Source: Nitrosomonas sp. Nm34
Lineage (GTDB): Bacteria; Pseudomonadota; Gammaproteobacteria; Burkholderiales; Nitrosomonadaceae
NCBI RefSeq assembly: GCF_900113925.1
Contig: NZ_FORD01000016.1
Location: forward strand, 1 to 64,000
DNA: 64,000 nucleotides
Direction of reading: 5' to 3'
Shown here: positions 28,645-38,325 of the stretch, piece by piece
Layout of the letters: each line of letters starts with the position of its first letter
Position numbering within the stretch: the stretch's first letter is position 1
Translations under genes and position numbers: made by a program
Notes under the pieces: generated by a model
Seen by the model: the letters and a program-made list of their open reading frames with translations, nothing else
What the model was told of the DNA's origin: nothing
The model's database searches: none

Positions 28645-29265
28645 ATGAAGTCTGCTAAAACTAGTAAAGCATGGATGAAAGAACATGTTAATGACTTTTT
28701 TGTTAAACAAGCAAGAAAAGAAGGTTACCGCTCAAGAGCAGCCTATAAATTAAAAGAAATAGCTGAGCGAGATCAACTTTTTAAACCTGGAATGACGGTC
28801 ATAGATTTAGGAGCAGCACCTGGTGGTTGGTCACAAGTAGCCATTGAAAAAATAGGAAAAAATGGGAAAGTTTTTGCGCTGGATATACTCGAGATGCCTT
28901 CCTTGACAGGTGTTACTTTTATTCAGGGTGATTTCAGCGAAGAAGCGATTCTGAGAGAATTTAAAACTTGTCTTGGAAATTGTTCGATAGATCTTGTAAT
29001 TTCAGATATGTCACCCAATATCGCTGGTATTGGAGTCAGTGACCATGCACGTAGTTCTTATCTTGCTGAATTGGCATTGGTGTTCTCCAGGGAACAATTG
29101 AACCCTGGTGGCAATTTTCTTGTCAAATTTTTTCAAGGGAGTAATTTCGATCAATATCTGAAGGATATGCGAGCAAGCTTTAAAAAGGTGGTTGTTCGTA
29201 AACCCAAGGCGTCACGAGATCGAAGTAGCGAACTATATTTATTAGGGTTAGAAAAAATCTGTTAG
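28645..29265 (+). CDS. rlmE: 23S rRNA (uridine-2'-O-)-methyltransferase RlmE
   Basis: A 206-residue FtsJ-family enzyme with SAM-binding VIDLGAAPGGWSQVA (about 54-68), the catalytic DMSPNIAG region (about 123) and KxFQG near residue 165; the K-D-K-E tetrad lies around these. It methylates U2552 in the ribosomal A loop. The ATG at 28645 is preferred to the adjacent TTG. ftsH follows, the usual rlmE-ftsH pair. Confidence 0.94.
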   Translation: MKSAKTSKAWMKEHVNDFFVKQARKEGYRSRAAYKLKEIAERDQLFKPGMTVIDLGAAPGGWSQVAIEKIGKNGKVFALDILEMPSLTGVTFIQGDFSEEAILREFKTCLGNCSIDLVISDMSPNIAGIGVSDHARSSYLAELALVFSREQLNPGGNFLVKFFQGSNFDQYLKDMRASFKKVVVRKPKASRDRSSELYLLGLEKIC

Positions 29266-29422
29266 ACTGAATATACGTTTTGTTAATTAAATGGCGGATA
29301 TTAAATTTTATTCAATCAGATATTTTCAAATAACCGGTTTTGTCACAAATATTACAAAATAGGATTAGAATGAGAAACTTAATATTCTGGTACATTATTA
29401 AGCTGCAAACCAAGGAGCTGTC

Positions 29423-31327
29423 ATGAATAATTTAATTAAAAATATGGCTATTTGGCTGGTGATTGCGTTGGTGCTAATGACCGTATTCAATCAATTCACT
29501 GTACGTCAATCATTACAGGCGCCGCTGGAGTACTCTCAGTTCATCAATGAAATGAATCAAGGCAGGATTGCGAAAGTGATTATTGATGGGCGCACACTTA
29601 AAGGTACTAAATCAGATGGTCGGCAATTTATAACTTATGCCCCGTCAGATCCGTGGTTAGTCAGTGACCTGCTCAGAGCAGGGGTGATCGTCGAAGCTAA
29701 GCCAGAAGAAGAGCCCTCTATGCTCATGAGTATTTTTGTTTCATGGTTCCCCATGCTATTGCTGATTGCAGTATGGATTTTCTTCATGCGTCAAATGCAA
29801 GGCGGTGGGCGAAGTGGCGGAGCATTTTCTTTTGGTAAAAGTAAAGCCAGGATGTTGGACAAAAATAGTAATCATGTGACCTTTGCAGATGTTGCAGGTT
29901 GCGAAGAAGCAAAAGAAGAAGTAGCCGAATTGGTTGAATTTCTGAGGGATCCTACAAAATTCCAAAAATTAGGTGGGCGTATCCCGAGAGGTGTGCTCAT
30001 GGTAGGTAATCCAGGAACTGGAAAAACACTATTAGCTCGGGCTATAGCAGGAGAAGCGAAAGTTCCTTTTTTCAGTATTTCGGGTTCTGATTTTGTCGAG
30101 ATGTTCGTGGGTGTTGGTGCATCCAGGGTAAGAGACATGTTTGAGCAGGCTAAGAAGCATGCACCCTGCATTATTTTTATTGATGAGATTGATGCAGTTG
30201 GTCGGCAACGCGGCGCTGGTCTAGGGGGTGGAAATGATGAACGTGAGCAAACACTGAATCAATTGCTGGTAGAGATGGATGGTTTTGAAGGCAATATGGG
30301 TGTAATCGTGATTGCAGCAACCAATCGTCCTGATGTGCTTGATCCCGCTTTATTGCGTCCAGGTCGTTTTGATCGGCAAGTTACCGTGCCCCTTCCTGAT
30401 ATTCGAGGTCGTGAGCAAATTCTTCAGGTTCATATGAGAAAGGTGCCCATCTCTCCAAATGTTCATGCGGATGTAATTGCAAGGGGAACCCCTGGTATGT
30501 CAGGTGCTGATCTTGCCAATCTGGTTAACGAAGCAGCATTGTTTGCGGCACGGGCTAACAAACGTTTAGTGGATATGGAGGATTTTGAACGCGCAAAAGA
30601 TAAGATCCTCATGGGTACTGAGCGACGCTCGGTCGTAATGCCTGAAAATGAGCGCCGTAATACTGCTTATCATGAATCAGGGCATGCTGTGGTTGCTTAT
30701 CTTTTACCAAAAACTGATCCAGTGCACAAAGTTTCAATCATTCCTCGCGGACGAGCACTGGGTGTGACGATGCAATTACCAGCAGAGGATAGATATAGTA
30801 TGGATCGTGACCAGATTCTACAAACTATCGCGGTTATGTTTGGTGGGCGTATTGCAGAAGAGATATTTATGAATCAAATGACGACAGGTGCTTCCAACGA
30901 CTTTGAGCGTGCCACTGAAACGGCTAGAAGAATGGTAACTCAATGGGGTATGTCAGATACACTGGGACCGATGGTTTACGGTGAAAATGAAAGCGAAGTA
31001 TTCCTTGGGCGATCGGTCACTACTCATAAAAATGTAAGTGAAGCAACTATGCAGAAAGTTGATATGGAAATTCGCCGTATCGTTGATGAACAGTATGCGC
31101 TTGCTCGTAAACTTATAGAAGAGAATAGGGATAAAGTAGAAGCTATGACTAAAGCCCTGCTTGAGTGGGAAACGATTGATAGCGAGCAAATCAAGGATAT
31201 TATGGATGGACGGCCACCACGGCCACCTCAATCACCACAATCTCCAGCTTCAGTTAAGGAGAAAGAAAGTAAGCAATCTGCAGGAACGGTTGCAACTGAA
31301 ACACCGGCACAAGAAGCTGAAGTGTAA
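29423..31327 (+). CDS. ftsH: ATP-dependent zinc metalloprotease FtsH
   Basis: A 634-residue membrane AAA+ protease. Two N-terminal membrane helices (about 8-26 and 103-122) flank a periplasmic domain. Walker A GNPGTGKT (about 196), Walker B IIFIDEID (about 249), the second region of homology [20 protein letters not shown] and the zinc site HESGH (about 417) are intact. It degrades misfolded membrane proteins and regulators. AAGGAG precedes the ATG by 6 bases. A strong terminator follows. Confidence 0.97.
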   Translation: MNNLIKNMAIWLVIALVLMTVFNQFTVRQSLQAPLEYSQFINEMNQGRIAKVIIDGRTLKGTKSDGRQFITYAPSDPWLVSDLLRAGVIVEAKPEEEPSMLMSIFVSWFPMLLLIAVWIFFMRQMQGGGRSGGAFSFGKSKARMLDKNSNHVTFADVAGCEEAKEEVAELVEFLRDPTKFQKLGGRIPRGVLMVGNPGTGKTLLARAIAGEAKVPFFSISGSDFVEMFVGVGASRVRDMFEQAKKHAPCIIFIDEIDAVGRQRGAGLGGGNDEREQTLNQLLVEMDGFEGNMGVIVIAATNRPDVLDPALLRPGRFDRQVTVPLPDIRGREQILQVHMRKVPISPNVHADVIARGTPGMSGADLANLVNEAALFAARANKRLVDMEDFERAKDKILMGTERRSVVMPENERRNTAYHESGHAVVAYLLPKTDPVHKVSIIPRGRALGVTMQLPAEDRYSMDRDQILQTIAVMFGGRIAEEIFMNQMTTGASNDFERATETARRMVTQWGMSDTLGPMVYGENESEVFLGRSVTTHKNVSEATMQKVDMEIRRIVDEQYALARKLIEENRDKVEAMTKALLEWETIDSEQIKDIMDGRPPRPPQSPQSPASVKEKESKQSAGTVATETPAQEAEV

Positions 31328-31350
31328 CCCATAATAATTTTTCCCGATTC

Positions 31351-31390
31351 AATATGGCCTGCGTATTAATTGATACGCGGGCCATATTTT
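31351..31390 (+). terminator. Rho-independent terminator after ftsH
   Basis: AATATGGCC plus GCGTAT pairs with ATACGC plus GGCCATATT around the loop TAATTG, giving a stem of about 15 bp followed by TTTTAT. It lies 24 bases after the ftsH stop. Confidence 0.85.
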
Positions 31391-31451
31391 TATCAACATG
31401 GTATATTTCTGTTGATATTTTGCTAGGTTGCCCAGTTTTGTTATTTTTATA

Positions 31452-32279
31452 ATGAGCCAATTACAACAATTAAAACTGATTGACGGCCCATATATAATGG
31501 GGATTATCAATGTAACACCTGATTCTTTTTCTGATCACGGTCTCTACGCAACAACAGATAAGGCTCTTGAGCTTGCTGAGCGCTTAATTGAAGAGGGCGC
31601 AGATATATTAGATATTGGAGGAGAATCAACGCGACCTGGAAGTTTAGGTACTACTCTTGAAGAAGAACTACGCCGAGTAATACCTGTAGTAGAGATTCTA
31701 TCTCAAAAAAATATTTCCATTTCTGTCGATACCTCTAAGCCTGAAGTCATGCAAGCTGCGATAAGCGCAGGTGCTTCCATAATAAATGATGTGAATGCCT
31801 TGCAAGCACCAGGTGCAATCGAAATGGCTGCAAGAAGCAAGGCAACTATCTGTTTAATGCATATGCAGGGTAACCCAAGAAGTATGCAAAACAGCCCTCA
31901 TTATGTTGATGTGGTTTCTGAAGTTAAAAGCTTTCTCCAGCATCGTATTGATATTGCAATTTCAAGTGGTATTCCATACCATCGTCTCATCATAGATCCT
32001 GGGTTTGGTTTTGGTAAAACGCTCAAACATAATCTTGAGCTACTCAGGCATCTTGATCAATTTGTGCAGATGAATGTACCTGTCTTGGTAGGACTTTCGC
32101 GAAAATCTATGTTGGGAACGATTACAGGGAATGATGTGGATAACCGAGTTCATGCTAGCGTGGCAGCAGCCTTGTTTGCTGTGACCAAGGGGGCCAAAAT
32201 TCTACGTGTACATGATGTTAAGGCTACAAAAGACGCTATTATGATTCATAATGCATTGGTTAATGAAGAGTATTGCTAA
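31452..32279 (+). CDS. folP: Dihydropteroate synthase
   Basis: A 275-residue TIM-barrel enzyme with both signatures: MGIINVTPDSFSDHG (about 16-30) and DIGGESTRPGS (about 56-66). RLIIDPGFGFGKT and VGLSRKSMLG mark the pterin and phosphate sites. It joins the pterin pyrophosphate to p-aminobenzoate in folate synthesis. The ATG at 31452 is used; the frame is open to a TTG 24 bases upstream. No clear ribosome binding site. glmM follows after 36 bases, a conserved pair. Confidence 0.94.
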   Translation: MSQLQQLKLIDGPYIMGIINVTPDSFSDHGLYATTDKALELAERLIEEGADILDIGGESTRPGSLGTTLEEELRRVIPVVEILSQKNISISVDTSKPEVMQAAISAGASIINDVNALQAPGAIEMAARSKATICLMHMQGNPRSMQNSPHYVDVVSEVKSFLQHRIDIAISSGIPYHRLIIDPGFGFGKTLKHNLELLRHLDQFVQMNVPVLVGLSRKSMLGTITGNDVDNRVHASVAAALFAVTKGAKILRVHDVKATKDAIMIHNALVNEEYC

Positions 32280-32315
32280 TAATTAATTTCAAACTTCAAG
32301 GAGTTAATTCACAAA

Positions 32316-33680
32316 ATGGATAAGAAGTACTTTGGTACCGATGGGATTCGGGGAAGAGTCGGTGAATTCCCCATTACGCCTGAATTTATCATGCACCTTG
32401 GTTATTCAGCTGGAAGAATAATAGCGACCACTGATTGGCACCTTGCAAAAGGAGAACGACCTACAGTTTTAATAGGAAAAGACACCCGGGTATCAGGCTA
32501 TATGCTTGAATCCGCTCTAGAAGCAGGGTTCTCTGCTGCTGGGGTCGATGTGTTATTATCCGGACCATTACCTACTTCTGCTATCGCTTATCTAACTCGA
32601 GCTCTTCGTTTACAAGCTGGAATTGTTATTTCGGCATCACATAACCCCTTTGAAGATAATGGCGTCAAGTTTTTTTCATCAGGAGGGACCAAACTGCCGG
32701 ATGAAATAGAAATTGAAATTGAGGCAGGATTAAATAACCCAATTCAAACCATGCCTTCAGCAGGGCTTGGGAAAGTGCAGCGTCTTAAAGATGCAACAGG
32801 CCGTTATATCGAGTTTTGTAAAGGTACTTTTCCTTATGATCTTGACCTTCGTGGTTTGCGTATCGTGGTTGATTGTGCTCACGGTGCTACCTACCATATT
32901 GCTGGGCACGTGATGCTCGAGCTAGGAGCAGATGTCATCACGATTTGTGCGAAACCGGATGGTTTCAATATCAATCATGAATGTGGAGCGACGCATATTG
33001 CAGCGTTACAGAATTCAGTGATACAACATGAAGCTGACCTTGGTATTGCACTGGATGGGGATGGTGATCGGGCCTTAATGGTCGATAAGGAAGGAATTGT
33101 CTATGATGGAGATATGTTGCTCTATATTATTGCTAAACATCGTAAGCAAAAAAATATTCTGAAAGGGGGGGTGGTCGGCACACTGATGACCAACCTTGCT
33201 ATTGAGAAAGCTTTTGGGGAGCTTAATATTCCTTTTAAGAGAGCACGCGTTGGGGATCGCCATGTGCTTGAATTACTGATAAAGAATAACTGGCAATTAG
33301 GCGGGGAAGGATCCGGGCATATTCTATGTCTCGACAGGCATACCACTGGTGATGGCATCATTACGGCGCTGCAAGTTTTGTATGCATTACGTGATACCTC
33401 TTTGACATTGGCAGAGTTTACGCAAGATATGGTACTATTTCCGCAACGATTGATTAATGTGAATGTTCCCAAAGGGTTCGATTTCCTTAATGACTTAACG
33501 ATTAACTCATCTACACAGCAGGCAGAAAGCGATCTTGGAAACGATGGAAGAATATTGCTGCGTGCATCAGGGACTGAACCACTGATCAGAGTAATGGTGG
33601 AAGGCAGGATGAAGCAGAAAGTTGATCATTGGGCAGAACAGATTGCTACTGCGGTTCAGCATGCTGCTAATATACAATAG
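32316..33680 (+). CDS. glmM: Phosphoglucosamine mutase
   Basis: A 454-residue alpha-D-phosphohexomutase: start KKYFGTDGIRGRVGE, catalytic phosphoserine loop VISASHNPFEDNG (serine near 103), metal loop LDGDGDRALMVD (about 246-257), sugar-binding GGEGSGH (about 330), and phosphate-binding RASGTEPLIRVMVE. It converts glucosamine-6-phosphate to the 1-phosphate for cell wall and lipopolysaccharide precursors. AAGGAG precedes the start. Confidence 0.96.
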   Translation: MDKKYFGTDGIRGRVGEFPITPEFIMHLGYSAGRIIATTDWHLAKGERPTVLIGKDTRVSGYMLESALEAGFSAAGVDVLLSGPLPTSAIAYLTRALRLQAGIVISASHNPFEDNGVKFFSSGGTKLPDEIEIEIEAGLNNPIQTMPSAGLGKVQRLKDATGRYIEFCKGTFPYDLDLRGLRIVVDCAHGATYHIAGHVMLELGADVITICAKPDGFNINHECGATHIAALQNSVIQHEADLGIALDGDGDRALMVDKEGIVYDGDMLLYIIAKHRKQKNILKGGVVGTLMTNLAIEKAFGELNIPFKRARVGDRHVLELLIKNNWQLGGEGSGHILCLDRHTTGDGIITALQVLYALRDTSLTLAEFTQDMVLFPQRLINVNVPKGFDFLNDLTINSSTQQAESDLGNDGRILLRASGTEPLIRVMVEGRMKQKVDHWAEQIATAVQHAANIQ

Positions 33681-34176
33681 AAGAGAGCTGCAATAGTGAC
33701 GAATCTTACCTCAGCATCCATATTCAGTAATGCTGAATATTCCATAAAGAATTTATTATTAACCTAATATGAAGGACTTGCTGATTGATGACCAATAAAT
33801 TGCGATTTTTGATCACCAGAAGTATGATTGGCTGACAAATCAATTGGTTATTCAATCAGCAATAGTTTGCCATTATTCTATACCTCATTTATAAATTATT
33901 TTCCTGTTTAAGCTTTATAACGCTATCTCAATAATCTGCAGAGCTGATTAGGGGTAAAGAGATTCGCTTTTAAATCAGTTATTTTCAAAATTATCATTTT
34001 TGTTATAGTGCCAACTCCAGTTTTAATTTGCAAATGGAATAACTCTTTGAGTATATTGTTAATCTATCGCTATTAAATCTGTCTATCAGAGGAAATTAAA
34101 GTTCAAGAAATTTTAATATGCGAAATATGAGTACGCTATAACAAGCAATGATCAAAATGAAAAATTCCTCAGTTCT
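33681..34176. other. Intergenic glmM-cysG with hairpin
   Basis: These 496 bases are AT-rich with no recognisable gene. The perfect hairpin ATATTCAG (33720-33727) / CTGAATAT (33733-33740), 39 bases after glmM, may be its 3' end, although no T-run follows. No promoter for cysG was confidently seen. Confidence 0.4.
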
Positions 34177-35580
34177 ATGGATTATCTACCCATTTTTCTT
34201 AATATTAAAGACCGTAACTGCCTCGTCGTAGGTGGGGGAGAGGTTGCAGCCAGGAAGACGATATTATTATTGAAAGCGGGGGCACAAGTCAGAGTGGTAT
34301 CGCCACATCTTAATGATGAACTAAATAACCTTCTCCAACGAGGCAGCATTATTTATTATGCAGAAACTTTTGACCCCGTGCATCTGAAAGATGTGGTGCT
34401 GGTGTTTGCTGCAACGAATGAACGCTTAGTCAATCAATATGTTTCTGAAGCCGCGAATGGACTGGGTATACCAGTTAATATCGCTGATAATCCCGCATTG
34501 TGTTCATTTATCATGCCATCGATACTCAATCGTTCACCTATTCTCATCGCCATTTCTAGTGGGGGAACATCGCCAGTACTAGCAAGGTTGTTACGCGCAC
34601 AGCTGGAAACTTTGATACCAGAAGCTTATGGCCGTTTGGCTTATTATGCTGGTAAATTCCGTGAGCATGTCAAGCACCGTTTCAGTTCTCCCAAGAAGCG
34701 CCGCTTATTCTGGGAAAAAGTGTTACAAGGCCCATTTGCTGAAATGGTTTTTTCGGGAAAAAATCGGGAGGCAGAAGCATTTTTATTAAGTTCTCTTGAG
34801 CACGAAACAAACGAGCCACCTTGGGGAGAAGTCTATTTGGTAGGTGCCGGGCCAGGTAATTCCGATTTGCTGACCTTTCGTGCCATGCGCTTGATGCAGC
34901 AAGCTGATGTTGTCGTATACGACCGCTTAGTCTCTCCAGCCATACTCGACATGGTAAGACGCGATGCAACGCGTATCTATGCGGGGAAGGAGCGCAATAA
35001 GCATACCTTGCCACAAGAATCAATCAACCATTTATTGGTAAGACTAGCCAAAGAAGGAAAGCGAGTACTTCGACTAAAAGGCGGCGATCCTTTTATTTTT
35101 GGCCGAGGTGGCGAAGAAATTGAAACATTATCCCAGCATCACATTCCTTTCCAGGTAGTACCAGGAATTACAGCAGCATCAGGTGTGGCTTCCTATGCGG
35201 GTATTCCGCTTACCCATCGCGATTATGCTCAATCCTGCATTTTCGTTACAGGTCATCTCAAAAACAATACCATTAATTTGGATTGGCAGGTGTTAGCCAG
35301 ACCACAGCAGACTATCGTAATTTATATGGGATTGCTTGGATTACCTGTATTGTGCAAGCAGCTTATTGCGCATGGTCTTCCAGCATCAACACCGGCAGCC
35401 ATTGTACAGCAGGGAACTACTTACAAACAGCGTATCGTGATTGGTTCACTCGAAACATTACCTGCTCTTGCTTCGGCCGCTAACTTGGTGCCTCCAACGC
35501 TCATTATTGTAGGGGAAGTGGTCAGATTACATCAAAAACTAGCCTGGTTTGAGCCTGTATGTGATTCTGTTGGAGAATGA
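34177..35580 (+). CDS. cysG: Siroheme synthase CysG (multifunctional)
   Basis: A 467-residue fusion. Residues 1-210 are the precorrin-2 dehydrogenase/ferrochelatase part, with NAD site NCLVVGGGEVAARK and ISSGGTSPVLARLLR. Residues 215-460 are the uroporphyrinogen-III methyltransferase, with VYLVGAGPGNSDLLTFRAMR, VVYDRLVS, RLKGGDPFIFGRGGEE and VVPGITAASG. It makes siroheme from uroporphyrinogen III for sulfite or nitrite reductases. The ATG lacks a good ribosome binding site. Confidence 0.95.
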   Translation: MDYLPIFLNIKDRNCLVVGGGEVAARKTILLLKAGAQVRVVSPHLNDELNNLLQRGSIIYYAETFDPVHLKDVVLVFAATNERLVNQYVSEAANGLGIPVNIADNPALCSFIMPSILNRSPILIAISSGGTSPVLARLLRAQLETLIPEAYGRLAYYAGKFREHVKHRFSSPKKRRLFWEKVLQGPFAEMVFSGKNREAEAFLLSSLEHETNEPPWGEVYLVGAGPGNSDLLTFRAMRLMQQADVVVYDRLVSPAILDMVRRDATRIYAGKERNKHTLPQESINHLLVRLAKEGKRVLRLKGGDPFIFGRGGEEIETLSQHHIPFQVVPGITAASGVASYAGIPLTHRDYAQSCIFVTGHLKNNTINLDWQVLARPQQTIVIYMGLLGLPVLCKQLIAHGLPASTPAAIVQQGTTYKQRIVIGSLETLPALASAANLVPPTLIIVGEVVRLHQKLAWFEPVCDSVGE

Positions 35581-35602
35581 TTTGAAGAATGGGTGAATTC
35601 TA

Positions 35603-35705
35603 ATTTCATTTCCAAATTAAACATGACGCGAAGGCGAGCCGCAGACAGTATCAATCATACGGCAAGGTGGAGCTGACAAAGTCAGTTTTGATTTGGAAAG
35701 GGAAT
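35603..35705 (+). repeat. 103-bp MITE-like family, copy A
   Basis: The ends are ATTTCATTTCC and AAAGGGAAT. The core shared with the other copies includes GACGCGAAGGCGAGCCGCAG and ATCATACGGCAAGG. It lies between the convergent cysG and sbcB genes. It can fold almost end to end: AAAC-TGAC pairs with GTCA-GTTT inside the terminal repeats. Confidence 0.85.
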
Positions 35706-35742
35706 AAAGAATATGAATTTATTAAGGAATTTATTGCTTATA

Positions 35743-37194
35743 TTAAAAATTCCAAGGTAGGTTATTTGCCGTAGCTAATTCTTTACCCCATGTTTCGATG
35801 GCATTCAATATTTGCACAATATGAGCATTTTCTATATGAGCGTCACGTAATGCCTTAATTTTATCAGCGAATTCAGTTAGAATCATGCTATTGTCGCAGT
35901 TTTTCTCCATAAGATGCTGACGGCATAGAGCTTTCCATCGCTGTAATTCATTTTCTGATAAAGTATCTGGCCAATTACGTGCACGATATCGAAATAATAG
36001 TTCATGAAGTCGCTTATCCTGGAAATCAAAATGATGATGCGTAAGCTGCCGAGGTGAAGCATTACGCACTGCTGACATGAGGATGCGATCATTCTCACTG
36101 AAAAAACTGTCATAAAGCGCCAGATCGACATCTTTAGATGCTTCAAATTCCATACTGGAATAGGCCTGCGCTACCCGCTGCATAAATGCGATATTTTTAT
36201 GCAACAATTGCCAATGTTGCTGGCAAGCTTCTGTATTAAGGTTAATTCGGGAGATAATGGATTTATCAAGCACATTCTGAGGGGCAAGTGCAGGACACTT
36301 ATTAATCTTTACTGATTTTACCGGCAAGCGTGGCACTTCCTCAGGTAATGTGGATTGGGGTGTAAACAAGCACATTGCCAGTTCCTCGACACTTAATTCC
36401 ATAAAAGGGGACGGATTATGACGCAGATCATAAACCAAAATACTGTTCCCGTTTCCCTGCTCTTGAATCAAGGGCATCACTACTGTAGTACAGCCAGTTT
36501 CTGAGGGATACATACGAGAAGTATGGATAACCGGGGTATGATTGATTAAATCCAATAATAAAGCGGCATTATGCTTGTTACGAAGTCGAAAAAACCAGCT
36601 ATAAAGACGCGGTTGTCTATCATGTAATAAGCGCGCCAGCTTGATCGTTGCTTTAACATCTGATAGCGCATCATGGGCAGAATCATGATGAATATTATTG
36701 GCTGTTGTGAGATCCTCAAGACGAAAGCTGGGTCTGCCATCCTCATGCCTGGGCCATATCATACCTTCCGGCCTGAGCGCATAAGTCATACGCACCAAAT
36801 CGATGAGATCCCAGCGCGAGTTCCCTTGTTGCCATTCACGCCCATAAGGATCATAAAAATTCCGATAGAGGGTAAAGCGTGTAACTTCATCATCAAAGCG
36901 CAATGTATTGTAGCCAACACCACAGGTCTTGGGCTGTGCCAGTTCATTATGAATTCTTGCAATAAATTCTGGCTCAGGGAGACCCTGGTTATCGGCTATT
37001 TGCGGCGTAATGCCAGTCAGTAAACAGGCATCGGGTTGAGGCAAAATATCTTTGGGTGGTTTGCAATAGATAACGAGTGGATCGCCAATTTCATTCAGTG
37101 CTTCATCAGTTCTTAAACCGGCAAACTGAGCTGGACGGTCCCATCTGGGATCCGAGCCGAAGGTCTCATAATCATGCCAATATAATGTTGTCAT
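35743..37194 (-). CDS. sbcB: Exodeoxyribonuclease I
   Basis: A 483-residue DEDDh exonuclease: N-terminal TLYWHDYETFGSDPRWDRP with the first acidic pair, GYNTLRFDDEVTRF (about 98-111), and HDSAHDALSDVKATIKLA carrying the last catalytic histidine and aspartate (about 170-187). The C-terminal SH3-like and helical parts follow. Length is close to E. coli SbcB (475). It digests single-stranded DNA 3' to 5' in recombination and mismatch repair. Confidence 0.95.
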   Translation of the reverse strand: MTTLYWHDYETFGSDPRWDRPAQFAGLRTDEALNEIGDPLVIYCKPPKDILPQPDACLLTGITPQIADNQGLPEPEFIARIHNELAQPKTCGVGYNTLRFDDEVTRFTLYRNFYDPYGREWQQGNSRWDLIDLVRMTYALRPEGMIWPRHEDGRPSFRLEDLTTANNIHHDSAHDALSDVKATIKLARLLHDRQPRLYSWFFRLRNKHNAALLLDLINHTPVIHTSRMYPSETGCTTVVMPLIQEQGNGNSILVYDLRHNPSPFMELSVEELAMCLFTPQSTLPEEVPRLPVKSVKINKCPALAPQNVLDKSIISRINLNTEACQQHWQLLHKNIAFMQRVAQAYSSMEFEASKDVDLALYDSFFSENDRILMSAVRNASPRQLTHHHFDFQDKRLHELLFRYRARNWPDTLSENELQRWKALCRQHLMEKNCDNSMILTEFADKIKALRDAHIENAHIVQILNAIETWGKELATANNLPWNF

Positions 37195-37311
37195 TGCATG
37201 TTACAGAATAATATTCAACTTACGTGCTATATTAATTGTTCTACCTATAACTTTCTTGAACTTATGGATATGGTCGAATTAAGAAGATTCCGGTGAAGAG
37301 CAGCGATAATG

Positions 37312-38157
37312 CTATAAACCAAGGCGTTGCCAAATTTTTGTTGTCAGGACAGCTGAGTTAAGCGTGTAAAAATGGAGTCCCGGCGCGCCTGCTTTAAGTA
37401 ATCGCTCACATAAAGCGGTTACCACGTCTAACCCAAAAGCATGGATAGACGCTATATCATCCCCATATCCTTCCAACTTTTTTCTAATCCAGCGGGGGAT
37501 TTCAGCGCCACAATTATCTGCAAATCTAACCAGTTGAGAAAATTTGTTAATAGGCATAATACCTGGGACAATCGGCACATTCAGATTGGCCGCCTCGCAC
37601 ATATCAACAAAATGAAAATAAGCATCTGCATTATAAAAGAATTGCGTAATTGCAGAGTCTGCGCCGGCTTCTATTTTATTTCTAAAATTCCTGAAATCTT
37701 CTTGAGCAGATCGGGCCTGTGGATGATATTCTGGATAAGCTGCCACATCCATCTCGAAGGTATTACCAAATTCTTTGCGAATGAAGGTAACCAATTCATT
37801 GGCATAACGGAATTCACCTGGTTGAGCCATTCCAGAAGGTAAATCTCCACGCAGAGCCACGATGTGGCGAATACCGCTTTCCTGGTACTTTCTCAAGATT
37901 GAATAAATATTTTCACGAGTAGAACCGATACAGGAAAGGTGTGGCGCAACAGAATGACCGTCTGCCAGCATTTCCAATACTGTATCAAATGTCCGATCGC
38001 GAGTGGAACCTCCTGCACCGAAGGTGACCGAGAAAAATTTTGGCTTAAACTGGGCGAGCTGATGGCGCGCAGCGCGTAATTTTTCTACCCCTTCTGGGGT
38101 TTGTGGAGGGAAAAGTTCAAAGCTAAAAGTAGGCGAAAAAACTTTCTGTGATTTCAA
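37312..38157 (-). CDS. metF: Methylenetetrahydrofolate reductase
   Basis: A 281-residue FAD TIM-barrel enzyme: FSFELFPPQTPEGVEKL near the start with the catalytic glutamate, VTFGAGGSTRDRT, the FAD-binding HIVALRGDLPSG (about 97-108) and ITQFFYNADAYF. It makes 5-methyltetrahydrofolate for methionine synthesis. It follows ahcY on the same strand in the metK-ahcY-metF set, with a hairpin between, so it may be separately controlled. Confidence 0.95.
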   Translation of the reverse strand: MKSQKVFSPTFSFELFPPQTPEGVEKLRAARHQLAQFKPKFFSVTFGAGGSTRDRTFDTVLEMLADGHSVAPHLSCIGSTRENIYSILRKYQESGIRHIVALRGDLPSGMAQPGEFRYANELVTFIRKEFGNTFEMDVAAYPEYHPQARSAQEDFRNFRNKIEAGADSAITQFFYNADAYFHFVDMCEAANLNVPIVPGIMPINKFSQLVRFADNCGAEIPRWIRKKLEGYGDDIASIHAFGLDVVTALCERLLKAGAPGLHFYTLNSAVLTTKIWQRLGL

Positions 38158-38248
38158 CTTATTATATCTGGATCATTACTAAATTAAGAGGGTAATCTTA
38201 CTAAGATATTAAAATAAATGATTGACCCTCTCTATTAAAAGGAATTCT

Positions 38249-38278
38249 TAACCCTAAAAAGGGGTTTTTTTAGGGTTA
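38249..38278 (-). terminator. Hairpin between ahcY and metF
   Basis: TAACCCTAAAAA (38249-38260) pairs with TTTTTTAGGGTTA (38266-38278) around a GGGG-containing loop, in the 168-base gap after ahcY. The stem is long but AT-rich and lacks an external T-run. It could partly terminate ahcY transcripts before metF. Confidence 0.5.
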
Positions 38279-38325
38279 GGCAAGCGTCTTATTATATTTA
38301 AACTATTCGTGCTTTTAATCCGTAA